A stretch of DNA of 12,297 nt from NCBI GenBank assembly GCA_003354055.1, contig PIVQ01000147.1, positions 1 to 12,297 on the forward strand, written 5' to 3'. Shown one piece after another: positions 1 through 6,094 of this stretch. Each line of letters starts with the position of its first letter. Position 1 is the stretch's first letter. A model generated the notes under the pieces. That model had not been told where the DNA came from. It searched no databases and saw only the letters and a program-made list of their open reading frames with translations. This stretch comes from Desulfobacteraceae bacterium (GTDB taxonomy: Bacteria > Desulfobacterota > Desulfobacteria > Desulfobacterales > Desulfobacteraceae). The position numbers and the translations under genes are program-made.

Positions 1-551
1 GAGGCGGAAATATCAAACGGGGATTTTCTCAGTTTAATGGTCAGAGCATACCCGAACACGATGAAAAGCAGAGGCAGGTTCATGAGCAGGGGTTTGTCCA
101 TGGCATAGATAGCAGAGATTTTAAAGCTGCCTGTGTACAGATGGATACCTGCCAGCACAATGATGATCAATGGTTCGTAGGTCAGAATCTGGATAAGTTC
201 TCTATTGGCACCGGCCTGGCTGAACGGGGAGGGTACCAGAAATGCTCCGATGACCAGGAAGATGGCACCCACTGCCTGGACAAAGAATATCAGCAGCAGG
301 TCGGACTGGGCAAAGAAAAGTCCCACGGATACCATGGCAGCTGCGAGGTAGATATAAACGCACAGGGGCTGAAACCTGTGGGCAATCATGGGTTCTTTTC
401 CCCAGAGCTTGCCGATATCGTATAGGGGCTGAAGCAGTGGGGGGCCGGTCCTTGACTGGAATTTTGCCGTAAGGATGCGGTCTGTACCTGCAATGAGAAT
501 GCCGGCAAATGGGGCCAGGGTCACCCCCAGTATTGCGTAGAAAAGTGTCAT
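1..551 (-). CDS. echB: EchB-like (NuoH/complex I subunit 1 family) membrane subunit, partial
   Basis: Membrane subunit of a group 4 energy-converting [NiFe] hydrogenase; the family forms the quinone-site-like junction between the hydrogenase arm and the ion pump. 183 codons are visible from ATG 551-549; the C-terminal part lies beyond the left edge. The sequence opens with a hydrophobic helix and then has RTGPPLLQPLYDIGKLWGKE at residues 34-53, the signature loop of EchB/HyfC-type NuoH homologues. A conserved glutamate region (RELIQILTYEP, 117-127) and RKSPFDIS (175-182) follow. An AGGAG site (complement of 562-566) sits 10 bases upstream, and the ATG shares its A with the TAA of the preceding gene, which implies translational coupling. 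The order NuoL-like then NuoH-like matches ech operons, but hyc/hyf or mbh-type complexes share it, and the catalytic subunits that would decide are outside the window. The family is certain; the Ech label is probable. Confidence 0.8.
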   Translation of the reverse strand, partial: MTLFYAILGVTLAPFAGILIAGTDRILTAKFQSRTGPPLLQPLYDIGKLWGKEPMIAHRFQPLCVYIYLAAAMVSVGLFFAQSDLLLIFFVQAVGAIFLVIGAFLVPSPFSQAGANRELIQILTYEPLIIIVLAGIHLYTGSFKISAIYAMDKPLLMNLPLLFIVFGYALTIKLRKSPFDISA

Positions 552-2461
552 TAGATCGATGCTCCTATCATGATGAGAATCAGAATACCGGCAGTAGCAT
601 TCACAAGTGAGGACAACTTCTTTTCACCGAAAAAACCGGACAGGTAATAATTACTCTGGACATTACCCATGATTTTGTTCCCGGGACCGACATAGGTTCC
701 GTCTTCCTGTGCGCCGATACCGGACATATAGGGGCCGACCACTTTGGTCTTAACACCGGATTTGGACTTAGTCAGGGCAAAGAGGAAAACCCCGATGGCA
801 ATGAGGAACAGGGGGATTACCGCAAAAGAACCGCTGGCATTTGCCATGACACCGTTGACAACGCTGAAGGCAGCCTGGGTTCCGGTAAAGTCTGTGAGAA
901 TCATCTTGGAGTAGATAAAAGGCGCTGAAATACTGAGTACAATCGCAGAGACCAGCAATGTGAACAGCGGCAGTTTGGCAAGTGTCGGCATATGCTCCGG
1001 GTGGGATTTGCCGGTAAAGTTATCCCCCATGAGAATACCGGCCCATCTTGCCCAGTAGACAACGGTCAGGGCAGAGCCAAGTGCGAGCATCAGCAGGGTA
1101 AACAGGTTGCCGGAGGCAGATTCAATGGCCATCCATTTGCCCAGAAGCATGCCAAAGGGCGGCAGAATCATGGTCAGAATGCCAAGGGTTATGATCATGG
1201 CGGTTTTCGGCATTTCACCGAAAAGCCCTCTCATATCTTCAATATCCCGGCTGCCGATATGCTGTTCAATGGATCCCATGCACAAAAAGAGCAGTGCCTT
1301 GGACACGGCATGAAAGATCACCAGCAGAAGCGCGGCTGTTATGGAGGCATGGGTGTTGATTCCTGCACAGGCCATTATCAGTCCCAGGTTGGAGATGGTG
1401 GAGTAGGCCAATACCTTTTTCCCGTTGCTCTGGCCGATGGCAAGGGCTGCTGCGGATAAAAAGGTGAACGCACCGCAGATGGCAACGCCGGTACTTAAGT
1501 GTGTGCCCTGGAAAGCGGGAGCAAACCGGATCACAAGATAAACGCCTGCCTTGACCATTGTTGAGGAATGGAGCAGGGCAGAAGTCGGAGTCGGAGCCAC
1601 CATGGCACCGAGCAGCCATTTCTGGAAGGGCATCTGGGCCGCTTTGGTAAAGCCGGCCACACAGAGCAGTCCCAGGGGAATGAGCATGGTTTCCATACCT
1701 TTGGCCTGGCTGATAACAACCTGGATATCCAGGGTATGAAGCTTTGTATATATTAAGACAATGCCAAACAGCAGGGCCACACCGCCAAGGGAGTTGAGCA
1801 ACAGGGCCGTAATGGAGTTTTGTTTGGCTTCTTTGGTTTTGTCATGACCAATGAGCAGAAAAGAGCAGAGGGTCGTGATTTCAAAGAAGAAGTAGAACAG
1901 CATCAGATCGTTAACCAGTATCAGGGCATTCATGGCACCGATAAACAGGAAGAGCAGGGCAAAAAACCTGGGCTGTTTGGATGTTTTAAGTTTCAGGTGA
2001 TGTTCGTGATGATCCATGTAGGGCAGCGCGTAAAAAACAATCAGGGACCCTGCTATGGAAATCAAGAGCACCATAATGAGGGAGAGGTTGTCGCAGAACA
2101 ATCCGGCAGGTGCGCCGTGGCTACCTTTGAGCATTACAAACTCAAAAAGCCCAAGCACCACAATCTGAACCAGGGATAAACCGGAGATAACCCGGTTTTT
2201 GAATTTTATCCCAAAAAAAAGAATCAGACCCAGCAGGAAGAAATCGGCAAACTGGATAAAGGTTGTAAATTCTACGCTGGATAGGAATGCCGGGGTTGTA
2301 CTTACCGGAGCATTCCAGATCAGCAAGACAGAGCTTGCGATCAAGACGATACCTGTTACCACTACCAGGGCGGATCTAATTGATTTCCCTCGTAAAACTA
2401 AACAGGCCAGCGCGGCCACAATTGGACATAGCGTTAAGTATATGAATAAATTTTCAAACAT
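551..2461 (-). CDS. echA: EchA-like proton-conducting membrane transporter (NuoL/MrpA family)
   Basis: A 636-residue antiporter-like ion-pumping subunit of an energy-converting hydrogenase, in the inner membrane. It has many hydrophobic helices and the family's charged residues: E194 in FFFEITTLCSFLLIG, K273 in FTKAAQMPFQKWLLGAM, H298 in PTPTSALLHSSTMVKAGVYL and K388 in HAVSKALLF. The C-terminus (GPYMSG..., SNYYLSGFFGEKKL) resembles EchA rather than NuoL, and the length fits EchA. It is the first gene of the leftward operon and overlaps echB by one base. The ATG at 2461 is the only plausible start: the first helix begins immediately, the next Met is residue 110, and the upstream frame closes at a TGA with no ATG, GTG or TTG between. 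No Shine-Dalgarno sequence lies at normal distance; the nearest AGGAG is about 27 bases upstream. It could instead belong to another group 4 complex. Confidence 0.82.
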   Translation of the reverse strand: MFENLFIYLTLCPIVAALACLVLRGKSIRSALVVVTGIVLIASSVLLIWNAPVSTTPAFLSSVEFTTFIQFADFFLLGLILFFGIKFKNRVISGLSLVQIVVLGLFEFVMLKGSHGAPAGLFCDNLSLIMVLLISIAGSLIVFYALPYMDHHEHHLKLKTSKQPRFFALLFLFIGAMNALILVNDLMLFYFFFEITTLCSFLLIGHDKTKEAKQNSITALLLNSLGGVALLFGIVLIYTKLHTLDIQVVISQAKGMETMLIPLGLLCVAGFTKAAQMPFQKWLLGAMVAPTPTSALLHSSTMVKAGVYLVIRFAPAFQGTHLSTGVAICGAFTFLSAAALAIGQSNGKKVLAYSTISNLGLIMACAGINTHASITAALLLVIFHAVSKALLFLCMGSIEQHIGSRDIEDMRGLFGEMPKTAMIITLGILTMILPPFGMLLGKWMAIESASGNLFTLLMLALGSALTVVYWARWAGILMGDNFTGKSHPEHMPTLAKLPLFTLLVSAIVLSISAPFIYSKMILTDFTGTQAAFSVVNGVMANASGSFAVIPLFLIAIGVFLFALTKSKSGVKTKVVGPYMSGIGAQEDGTYVGPGNKIMGNVQSNYYLSGFFGEKKLSSLVNATAGILILIMIGASI

Positions 2462-3243
2462 AAAGACGGATATTGAAGAAAGAAAATTCTCCTGTCAAGA
2501 AAAAAAAGTGAAAAATCAAATAAAAGTGTTGATTAATAAACTAAATAATGATAATTATTAAGCTTTTTTTGATAGGAAAAATATTCGCTTTTGAAGGGCG
2601 AGCGTAAGGTCGTTACATTTCCCCTAAATGTTTTTTGTTGTTTCTTTCAGATAGTCTCTAACATCGAAATCTCTCTAACACCTTAAAAATAATCCGTATT
2701 TTTTGCTGTTCTATATTGGTTGCAGTGAATTTCATCAAGTAAATGAATGATCTTCATGTCGTCTTGTTCAGATTTCTGGCGGAGCAATCTGATATACCTT
2801 ATATATAGACGGCGTAATTCGCGGAAAAGCTAAAAAGCCATCATTTAAATTGATTAAATGTTTAGTTAATAAATTGCTGTTTAGGGGTTTTCATCAATGC
2901 GAAAGGTGGTTCGCGTGAATGTTTTACCTGTTTGGGGTGGTTGAATCGGTGCTTTATTTGTCCGAAATTCATCAGCGTTGAATTATGGGGTGTATTTTTC
3001 CGTTTGAGTGAAAAGCGGGATGTTGGTAGCTGAAAAATGTCAATCGGGTAAATTCTGCGCAAATTCGTTGTTTCAGGTATGGATGACTGGATTGTCTGTG
3101 AAGGGTATGCTGGAAACGAAATCATACTTTGTCAGGAATTTGAAAAAAGTTCTACAGATAACTCTGCATTTCGATGTGCTATATTTAATGTTGCAATTTT
3201 GGATGGGGAGTGATTCTCTCAAGTTGTGTGGTTTTTTTTGAGC
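2462..3243. other. AT-rich intergenic stretch with no convincing gene
   Basis: About 780 bases between echA and the left 99-bp element. Only short open frames occur (2862-3125 minus, 3008-3241 plus). Neither has a recognisable domain or a good ribosome-binding site, and they overlap on opposite strands. Visible structures are an AT-rich palindrome at 2842-2860 (CATTTAA, five bases, TTAAATG) and a small hairpin at 2899-2914 (GCGAA, six bases, TTCGC). The part from about 2880 to 3130 looks less AT-rich than its surroundings and might be decayed coding sequence. No tRNA, rRNA or known RNA motif was recognised. Confidence 0.5.
2470..2498 (-). promoter_or_regulatory. weak candidate promoter for echA-echB
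   Basis: On the minus strand a perfect -35 TTGACA (complement of 2493-2498) is followed after 17 bases by CAATAT (complement of 2470-2475), only a 3/6 match to a -10 box. Transcription from here would start within a few bases of the echA ATG and give a nearly leaderless message, consistent with the missing ribosome-binding site. The poor -10 makes this tentative. Confidence 0.25.
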
Positions 3244-3246
3244 TTA

Positions 3247-3345
3247 GGATCGGCTCCAAAATTACTTGATCTTTTGTTTTCAAAATACCCAGTCTTTTAA
3301 GGGGTTTTGGAAATAATTTAGATCAAGTTATTTTGTAACGATTCC
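3247..3345 (+). repeat. 99-bp MITE-like palindromic element, left copy
   Basis: Ends GGATCGG...CGATTCC with TTA on both sides. It is an imperfect palindrome: the left arm has CAAAATTACTTGATCT, and the complement of the right arm has CAAAATAACTTGATCT (one mismatch). Further inside, CAAAATACCC pairs with GGGGTTTTG around a two-base bulge. The GG...CC ends and a TNA-type 3-bp duplication recall the IS1031 group of the IS5 family, which is an analogy and not a match. Its inner end lies just upstream of the thioesterase and may supply part of its promoter. Confidence 0.75.
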
Positions 3346-3360
3346 TTATCGTTTTATCCT
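3333..3360 (+). promoter_or_regulatory. candidate thioesterase promoter overlapping the element end
   Basis: TTGTAA (3333-3338, 4/6 to the -35 consensus) and TATCCT (3355-3360, 4/6 to the -10) are 16 bases apart. The -35 box lies inside the left 99-bp element and the -10 box outside it, giving an outward-facing hybrid promoter about 40 bases before the chosen start codon. The matches are moderate and the region is AT-rich. Confidence 0.3.
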
Positions 3361-3403
3361 TATGCGCTGTATGTATTGCAAATTTATATATGGGAAATCT
3401 ATA

Positions 3404-3853
3404 ATGAATGAAAAAAGAATAAAAAAGATAAATGAACACATCCAGCGTGATCCGTTCGCTCAGTTATTAGGGGCAAAGGTTGAAATTCTAAAACCAGGTC
3501 AGAGCCGGGTGACTCTTACTATTACTGACGACATGGTAAATTTTCATGGTTCAACCCACGGTGGGGTGATCTTTTCGCTGGGTGACATGGCCTTTGCTGC
3601 TGCCGGCAACTCCCATGGACAGACATCAGTGGCGCTGAACGTCGGGATTAGCTTCTTGAAAGCAACAAAATCTGGTGACAGACTAGTTGCTGAAGCAATA
3701 GAGCAATCTAATGAAGGACCCATAGGGCATTACGATATCACGATCAAAAATGGCCGAACCGGGGAGATTGTGGCAAAGAGTCAAGATCTGGCTTATCGGA
3801 AAAAGGAATGGTTCGTTCCAAAAATACAGACCCAAATAAAAAAGGGGGTGTAA
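3404..3853 (+). CDS. PaaI-family hotdog-fold acyl-CoA thioesterase
   Basis: A 149-residue single-domain hotdog thioesterase that should hydrolyse an acyl- or aryl-CoA in the cytoplasm. The PaaI signature is clear: N46, then HGSTHGGVIFSLGDMAF at 48-64, with HGG at 52-54 and the catalytic-type aspartate D61, the same spacing as in PaaI, followed by the N/H-G region (69-72). The length fits the family. I chose ATG 3404 because homologues start near here and a weak GGG(AAA) site lies about nine bases upstream; an in-frame ATG at 3362 would add 14 residues rich in Cys and aromatics with no better site. No phenylacetate genes are nearby, so the substrate is unknown. The gene stands alone between two inverted 99-bp elements, and its stop codon lies inside a terminator stem. 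Confidence 0.88.
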   Translation: MNEKRIKKINEHIQRDPFAQLLGAKVEILKPGQSRVTLTITDDMVNFHGSTHGGVIFSLGDMAFAAAGNSHGQTSVALNVGISFLKATKSGDRLVAEAIEQSNEGPIGHYDITIKNGRTGEIVAKSQDLAYRKKEWFVPKIQTQIKKGV

Positions 3854-3870
3854 TTGAATACACCCCCTTT
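3841..3870. terminator. bidirectional terminator overlapping the thioesterase stop
   Basis: A perfect 12-bp stem (AAAGGGGGTGTA, 3841-3852, with TACACCCCCTTT, 3859-3870) closes a six-base loop. The thioesterase TAA (3851-3853) sits in the stem and loop edge. Read leftward the stem is followed by a T-rich tract (complement of 3833-3840 plus the A-run in the stem), as in an intrinsic terminator, so it would also stop transcripts coming from the cytochrome c3 gene. Read rightward it is followed by AAAAATC, with only the TTT of the stem. Confidence 0.75.
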
Positions 3871-3881
3871 AAAAATCTATA

Positions 3882-3905
3882 GCGAGCCTTCTTAAAAAGA
3901 ATCGC
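3882..3905. other. small hairpin between terminator and right element
   Basis: GCGA (3882-3885) pairs with TCGC (3902-3905) and TTCTT (3889-3893) with AAGAA (3897-3901), with a three-base bulge and a three-base loop. It abuts the TTA of the right 99-bp element. Its role is unknown; it may help terminate leftward transcripts. Confidence 0.35.
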
Positions 3906-3908
3906 TTA

Positions 3909-4007
3909 GGAATCGTTACAAAATAACTTGATCTAAATTGTTTCCAAAAACCCTTAAAAGACTGGGTATTTTGAAAACAAAAGATCAAGTAATTTTGAAG
4001 CCGATCC
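3909..4007 (-). repeat. 99-bp MITE-like palindromic element, right copy
   Basis: Reverse-complement copy of 3247-3345 with three internal differences and no gaps, again flanked by TTA at 3906-3908 and 4008-4010. It lies between the cytochrome c3 stop codon (20 bases away) and the terminator at 3841-3870, so a leftward cytochrome transcript would contain the folded element in its 3' untranslated region. Confidence 0.75.
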
Positions 4008-4027
4008 TTAGCTGCTTAAATCAGCAG

Positions 4028-4498
4028 TTATTTTTTAATCTTCGTATGGCATTTACCGCAAGATGCAGGTGCAGGACCTTTCATGCCTTTTTTGTCCTTG
4101 GGATCTTTTTCTTTATTGAAAGCTTTATGGCAGTCAATACAGTTTCTATGCAGGGCATTTTCATGAACCATGATGTCTTTTTTGTTCTTTTTGTCTTTTT
4201 TGAACTTGTTGTGACATTCGGAACATTTCTGTACATCATCACCCATTTTCAGGCCTTCAAGGGCTTTGCCGTCTTTATCATGATGACATTCGCCACAGGA
4301 AGCACCGTACTCTTCGGTATGTTTCTTATGGGTAAAGTCAACAAGATTAAATTTTGGGGGTGCTTTTTTCCGTTTTGCGTAACCATCGGTTTCCAGGGTA
4401 AAGGTATCCTTTACGGAAGTACCTGCCTGGAGTCCGGTAGCAACAAAAATCACAGCAATCCCTGCAGCCAACAGTAGCGTGATCAGTCTTTTGTTCAT
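4028..4498 (-). CDS. periplasmic tetraheme cytochrome c3 (class III)
   Basis: A 156-residue secreted cytochrome. In the family it shuttles low-potential electrons in the periplasm, typically between hydrogenases or formate dehydrogenases and membrane complexes. An N-terminal signal peptide (residues 1 to about 25, MNKR plus hydrophobic core, ending near LQA-GT) directs Sec export. Four CXXCH heme sites are visible: C68-H72, C92-H96, C120-H124 and C147-H151. Extra histidines H57, H60, H73, H112 and H117 can supply the distal ligands of bis-His hemes, as in cytochrome c3; CHH at the first site is typical. The mature chain is lysine-rich, which fits docking to acidic partners. AAGGAG (complement of 4509-4514) lies about 10 bases before the ATG. 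It follows tatC but appears to have its own promoter. Confidence 0.93.
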   Translation of the reverse strand: MNKRLITLLLAAGIAVIFVATGLQAGTSVKDTFTLETDGYAKRKKAPPKFNLVDFTHKKHTEEYGASCGECHHDKDGKALEGLKMGDDVQKCSECHNKFKKDKKNKKDIMVHENALHRNCIDCHKAFNKEKDPKDKKGMKGPAPASCGKCHTKIKK

Positions 4499-4545
4499 AA
4501 CCTCTTTGCTCCTTTAATAATTAACAACTTATTTTTGCCTTTTTA

Positions 4546-4561
4546 CCGGTGAGACCACCGG
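4546..4561. other. hairpin in the cytochrome c3 leader
   Basis: CCGGTG (4546-4551) pairs with CACCGG (4556-4561) around AGAC. It lies between the candidate cytochrome promoter and its ribosome-binding site. Neither strand has a clean T-run right after it, so a terminator for tatC is doubtful; a leader-stability or regulatory hairpin is equally possible. Confidence 0.35.
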
Positions 4562-4571
4562 ATATTTTCAA

Positions 4572-4614
4572 ATTGTATCCTGGCGTTTTACACATAAGGA
4601 TAAGAAAAAGTCAA
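4572..4614 (-). promoter_or_regulatory. candidate cytochrome c3 promoter
   Basis: TTGACT (complement of 4609-4614, 5/6 to -35) is followed after 16 bases by TGTAAA (complement of 4587-4592, 4/6 to -10). A closer -10 match, TACAAT (complement of 4572-4577, 5/6), lies a little downstream but without a good -35. Both begin just after the tatC stop, so the cytochrome can be transcribed apart from tatBC. Confidence 0.45.
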
Positions 4615-4629
4615 TATAAAACCGCTGGA

Positions 4630-5460
4630 TCAGGCCTTTTCAGCCTCGTTTCCGGAGGCTTCCTCATCGGTGTCAGCGTCTTCTCCGCCTTCTTCTTCGG
4701 CATCTTCGTCTGGTTCGTCCTCTTCGTCAGCAGGCTTTTTACCAAAAACTTTGGCACCAATGATACTGATTTCATAAAGAAACATCAGAGGAAACGCCAT
4801 CATGATCTGGGTAACCACATCAGGTGGGGTGATCAGGGCTGCGCCCACGAAAAAGAGAAGCAAGGCATATTTCCTGTTCTTTTTCAGGAAATCCACGTTC
4901 ACAAGTCCCATCCGTGCCATGAATGTCAGCACCAGGGGGAGTTCAAACACAAACCCGAAGGCCAGCAGCATTTTGGATGCAAAGGAAAGGTATTCCTTCA
5001 TGGAAGGCATGGCATGGATGGTTTCCGTGGCAAAGCCTAAAAAGAATTTGAATCCGTAGGGGAAAACAATGAAATAGCCAAAGGAAGATCCCACAGCAAA
5101 AAAGAAAATGGAGAGCAGCACAATGGGAATGATGTATTTTTTTTCATCCCGGTAAAGCCCCGGTGAGATAAACATCCAGAATTCATAAAACAAAACCGGG
5201 GTGGCCGCAATTATCCCGGTGAGCAGTGATACCTTAAGATAGGTAAAAAATGCTTCGGGCAGGCCTGTGAATATCAGTTTGGCATTGCCTGCCTCGGCCA
5301 TGGCCGTCACCAGAGGGGCCGTCAGGATTTCAAATAATTCTTCCTTAAAGAAATAGGCGCAGACAAATCCAATACTCACTGCAATAAAGGACCGGACCAG
5401 GCGGTCCCGAAGTTCACCCAAATGTTCCGTAAACGGACTTTTTTCTTCGTCGTTGCTCAT
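4630..5460 (-). CDS. tatC: Sec-independent protein translocase TatC
   Basis: The polytopic core of the twin-arginine translocase, which binds twin-arginine signal peptides and, with TatB, forms the receptor for export of folded proteins. The 276 residues begin with the cytoplasmic HLGELRDRL motif (13-21, E16 being the conserved glutamate of the signal-binding site). F94-W-M-F-I-S-P-G-L and the EKKYI loop (about 94-110), FELP (172-175) and TPPDVVTQ (211-218) follow, with about six hydrophobic helices. After the last helix there is a strongly acidic tail of some 30 residues (from about 244, mostly Asp and Glu), longer than in the compact E. coli protein. The start at 5460 places the motif at the usual distance; GGAA lies about five bases upstream. 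It follows tatB after 21 bases, forming an operon. Confidence 0.96.
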   Translation of the reverse strand: MSNDEEKSPFTEHLGELRDRLVRSFIAVSIGFVCAYFFKEELFEILTAPLVTAMAEAGNAKLIFTGLPEAFFTYLKVSLLTGIIAATPVLFYEFWMFISPGLYRDEKKYIIPIVLLSIFFFAVGSSFGYFIVFPYGFKFFLGFATETIHAMPSMKEYLSFASKMLLAFGFVFELPLVLTFMARMGLVNVDFLKKNRKYALLLFFVGAALITPPDVVTQIMMAFPLMFLYEISIIGAKVFGKKPADEEDEPDEDAEEEGGEDADTDEEASGNEAEKA

Positions 5461-5481
5461 TATGGTTCCGTGTTGAATCTC

Positions 5482-5961
5482 TTATTCTTTGGCTGAAGCG
5501 CCATTATCGGATGAAGCCCCAGCGGATGAAGCCTCAGTGGATGAAAAACTGGCATCCGCTGTGTTCGCTGTGCCCGCTGAATCTGCTGAACTCGGTTTTG
5601 AATCGGCGTCAGATGCCGTTTCGGATGCGTTGTCAGCTTCAGGTTTTTCTGAATCAGTCTCTTTCTTAGCGGTTCTCCTGAAGGCTTCCGGTTCATCCGT
5701 GTCTGTTGTCTGATCGTCTTTTTTGTTAACGTCTTTGATAACCTCTTTCAGGTCTTCTGCCGGGGGAGATGTTATGTCTTTTACCGAATCCTTTACCGTG
5801 GTTTCGATATCAATGGACCGTTTGAAATCCTGGGCAGAGCGTTTGAATTCCCCCATGGCACGGCCAAGGGTTTTTGCGAGATCCGGCAATTTTTTGGGCC
5901 CGATGACGATAAGGGCAATGGCCAGGATCAACAGGATCTCCGGCATTCCAAGACCAAACAT
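5482..5961 (-). CDS. tatB: twin-arginine translocase subunit TatB (TatA/B family)
   Basis: A single-span translocase component that works with TatC. The N-terminus MFGLGMPEILLI, the conserved glutamate E8, one transmembrane helix (about 5-20), the GPKKLPDL hinge (21-28) and the amphipathic helix that follows (to about 55) define the TatA/TatB family. At 159 residues, with a long, polar Ser/Ala/Asp/Glu-rich tail (about 85-159), it fits TatB better than the shorter TatA, but the FG near the start is TatA-like, so a bifunctional TatA/B cannot be excluded. AAGGAG (complement of 5973-5978) is about 11 bases before the ATG. It is the first gene of tatBC; no second TatA is present in this window. 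Confidence 0.88.
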   Translation of the reverse strand: MFGLGMPEILLILAIALIVIGPKKLPDLAKTLGRAMGEFKRSAQDFKRSIDIETTVKDSVKDITSPPAEDLKEVIKDVNKKDDQTTDTDEPEAFRRTAKKETDSEKPEADNASETASDADSKPSSADSAGTANTADASFSSTEASSAGASSDNGASAKE

Positions 5962-6012
5962 ATGAAATACTACTCCTTGAGTTTTTGTAAACTATGCAAA
6001 TTTAAAACGTTA

Positions 6013-6041
6013 AGTTTACACTGAACCGCTTTCAGTGTCAA
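6013..6041 (-). promoter_or_regulatory. candidate tatBC promoter with an internal palindrome
   Basis: A perfect TTGACA (complement of 6036-6041) is followed after 17 bases by TAAACT (complement of 6013-6018, 4/6). The spacer is palindromic: ACACTGAA (6018-6025), five bases, TTCAGTGT (6031-6038). The -35 box is also the end of one of the tandem repeats. The expected start near 6006 leaves a leader of about 45 bases before tatB. The palindrome between the boxes suggests an operator or simply a hairpin. Confidence 0.5.
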
Positions 6042-6092
6042 CCCGCTGAACAGCTTTTGGTGTCAGCCAGCCGACAGCTTTCAGTGTCAGCC
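6028..6092. repeat. three imperfect ~24-bp tandem repeats before tatB
   Basis: Three head-to-tail units start at 6028, 6053 and 6077, each beginning GCTTT(C/T)(A/G)GTGTCA; units one and two run on to a shared ...GA(A)CA end. On the minus strand each unit reads TGACACyrAAAGC. The array fills the rhlB-tatB gap, and one unit supplies the -35 box of the candidate tatB promoter. Possible roles are repeated protein-binding sites or slippage-derived noncoding sequence. Confidence 0.6.
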
Positions 6093-6094
6093 TA

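Larger units (their letters stand above)
3244..4010. mobile_element. thioesterase cassette bounded by inverted 99-bp MITE-like elements
   Basis: Two copies of a 99-bp element, 3247-3345 and 3909-4007, lie in opposite orientation around a single gene. With flanks aligned, 102 of 106 positions match without gaps; within the 99 bp, 96 match. Every element edge is followed by TTA on the plus strand (3244-3246, 3346-3348, 3906-3908, 4008-4010), as if each copy had made a 3-bp target duplication; the whole unit is also TTA-flanked. No transposase is present, so any movement would need an enzyme in trans. The architecture resembles a composite element built from two miniature inverted-repeat elements. 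Two independent insertions on either side of a resident gene is the simpler alternative. Mobility of the whole unit is inference. Confidence 0.55.

Noticed and set aside
2538..2567. Terminator-like AT hairpin followed by a T-run (AATAAT, four bases, ATTATT, then AAGCTTTTTTT)
   Set aside because: The stem is A/T only and would be too weak, and no rightward gene upstream needs termination there.
2862..3241. Two overlapping short open frames (2862-3125 minus and 3008-3241 plus)
   Set aside because: No recognisable domain, no convincing ribosome-binding site, and opposite overlapping strands; kept only as part of the unexplained gap.
3362..3403. Earlier in-frame ATG for the thioesterase, adding 14 residues
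   Set aside because: The added peptide does not resemble PaaI N-termini, and no better ribosome site precedes it; the start at 3404 gives the family's usual length.
3938..4477. Plus-strand open frame of 179 codons, rich in Phe
   Set aside because: It is antisense to the cytochrome c3 gene, whose Lys codons read as Phe on the other strand, and it starts inside the right 99-bp element.
6028..6092. CRISPR array
   Set aside because: The units are directly adjacent with no spacers, imperfect, and only three in number; no cas genes are nearby.
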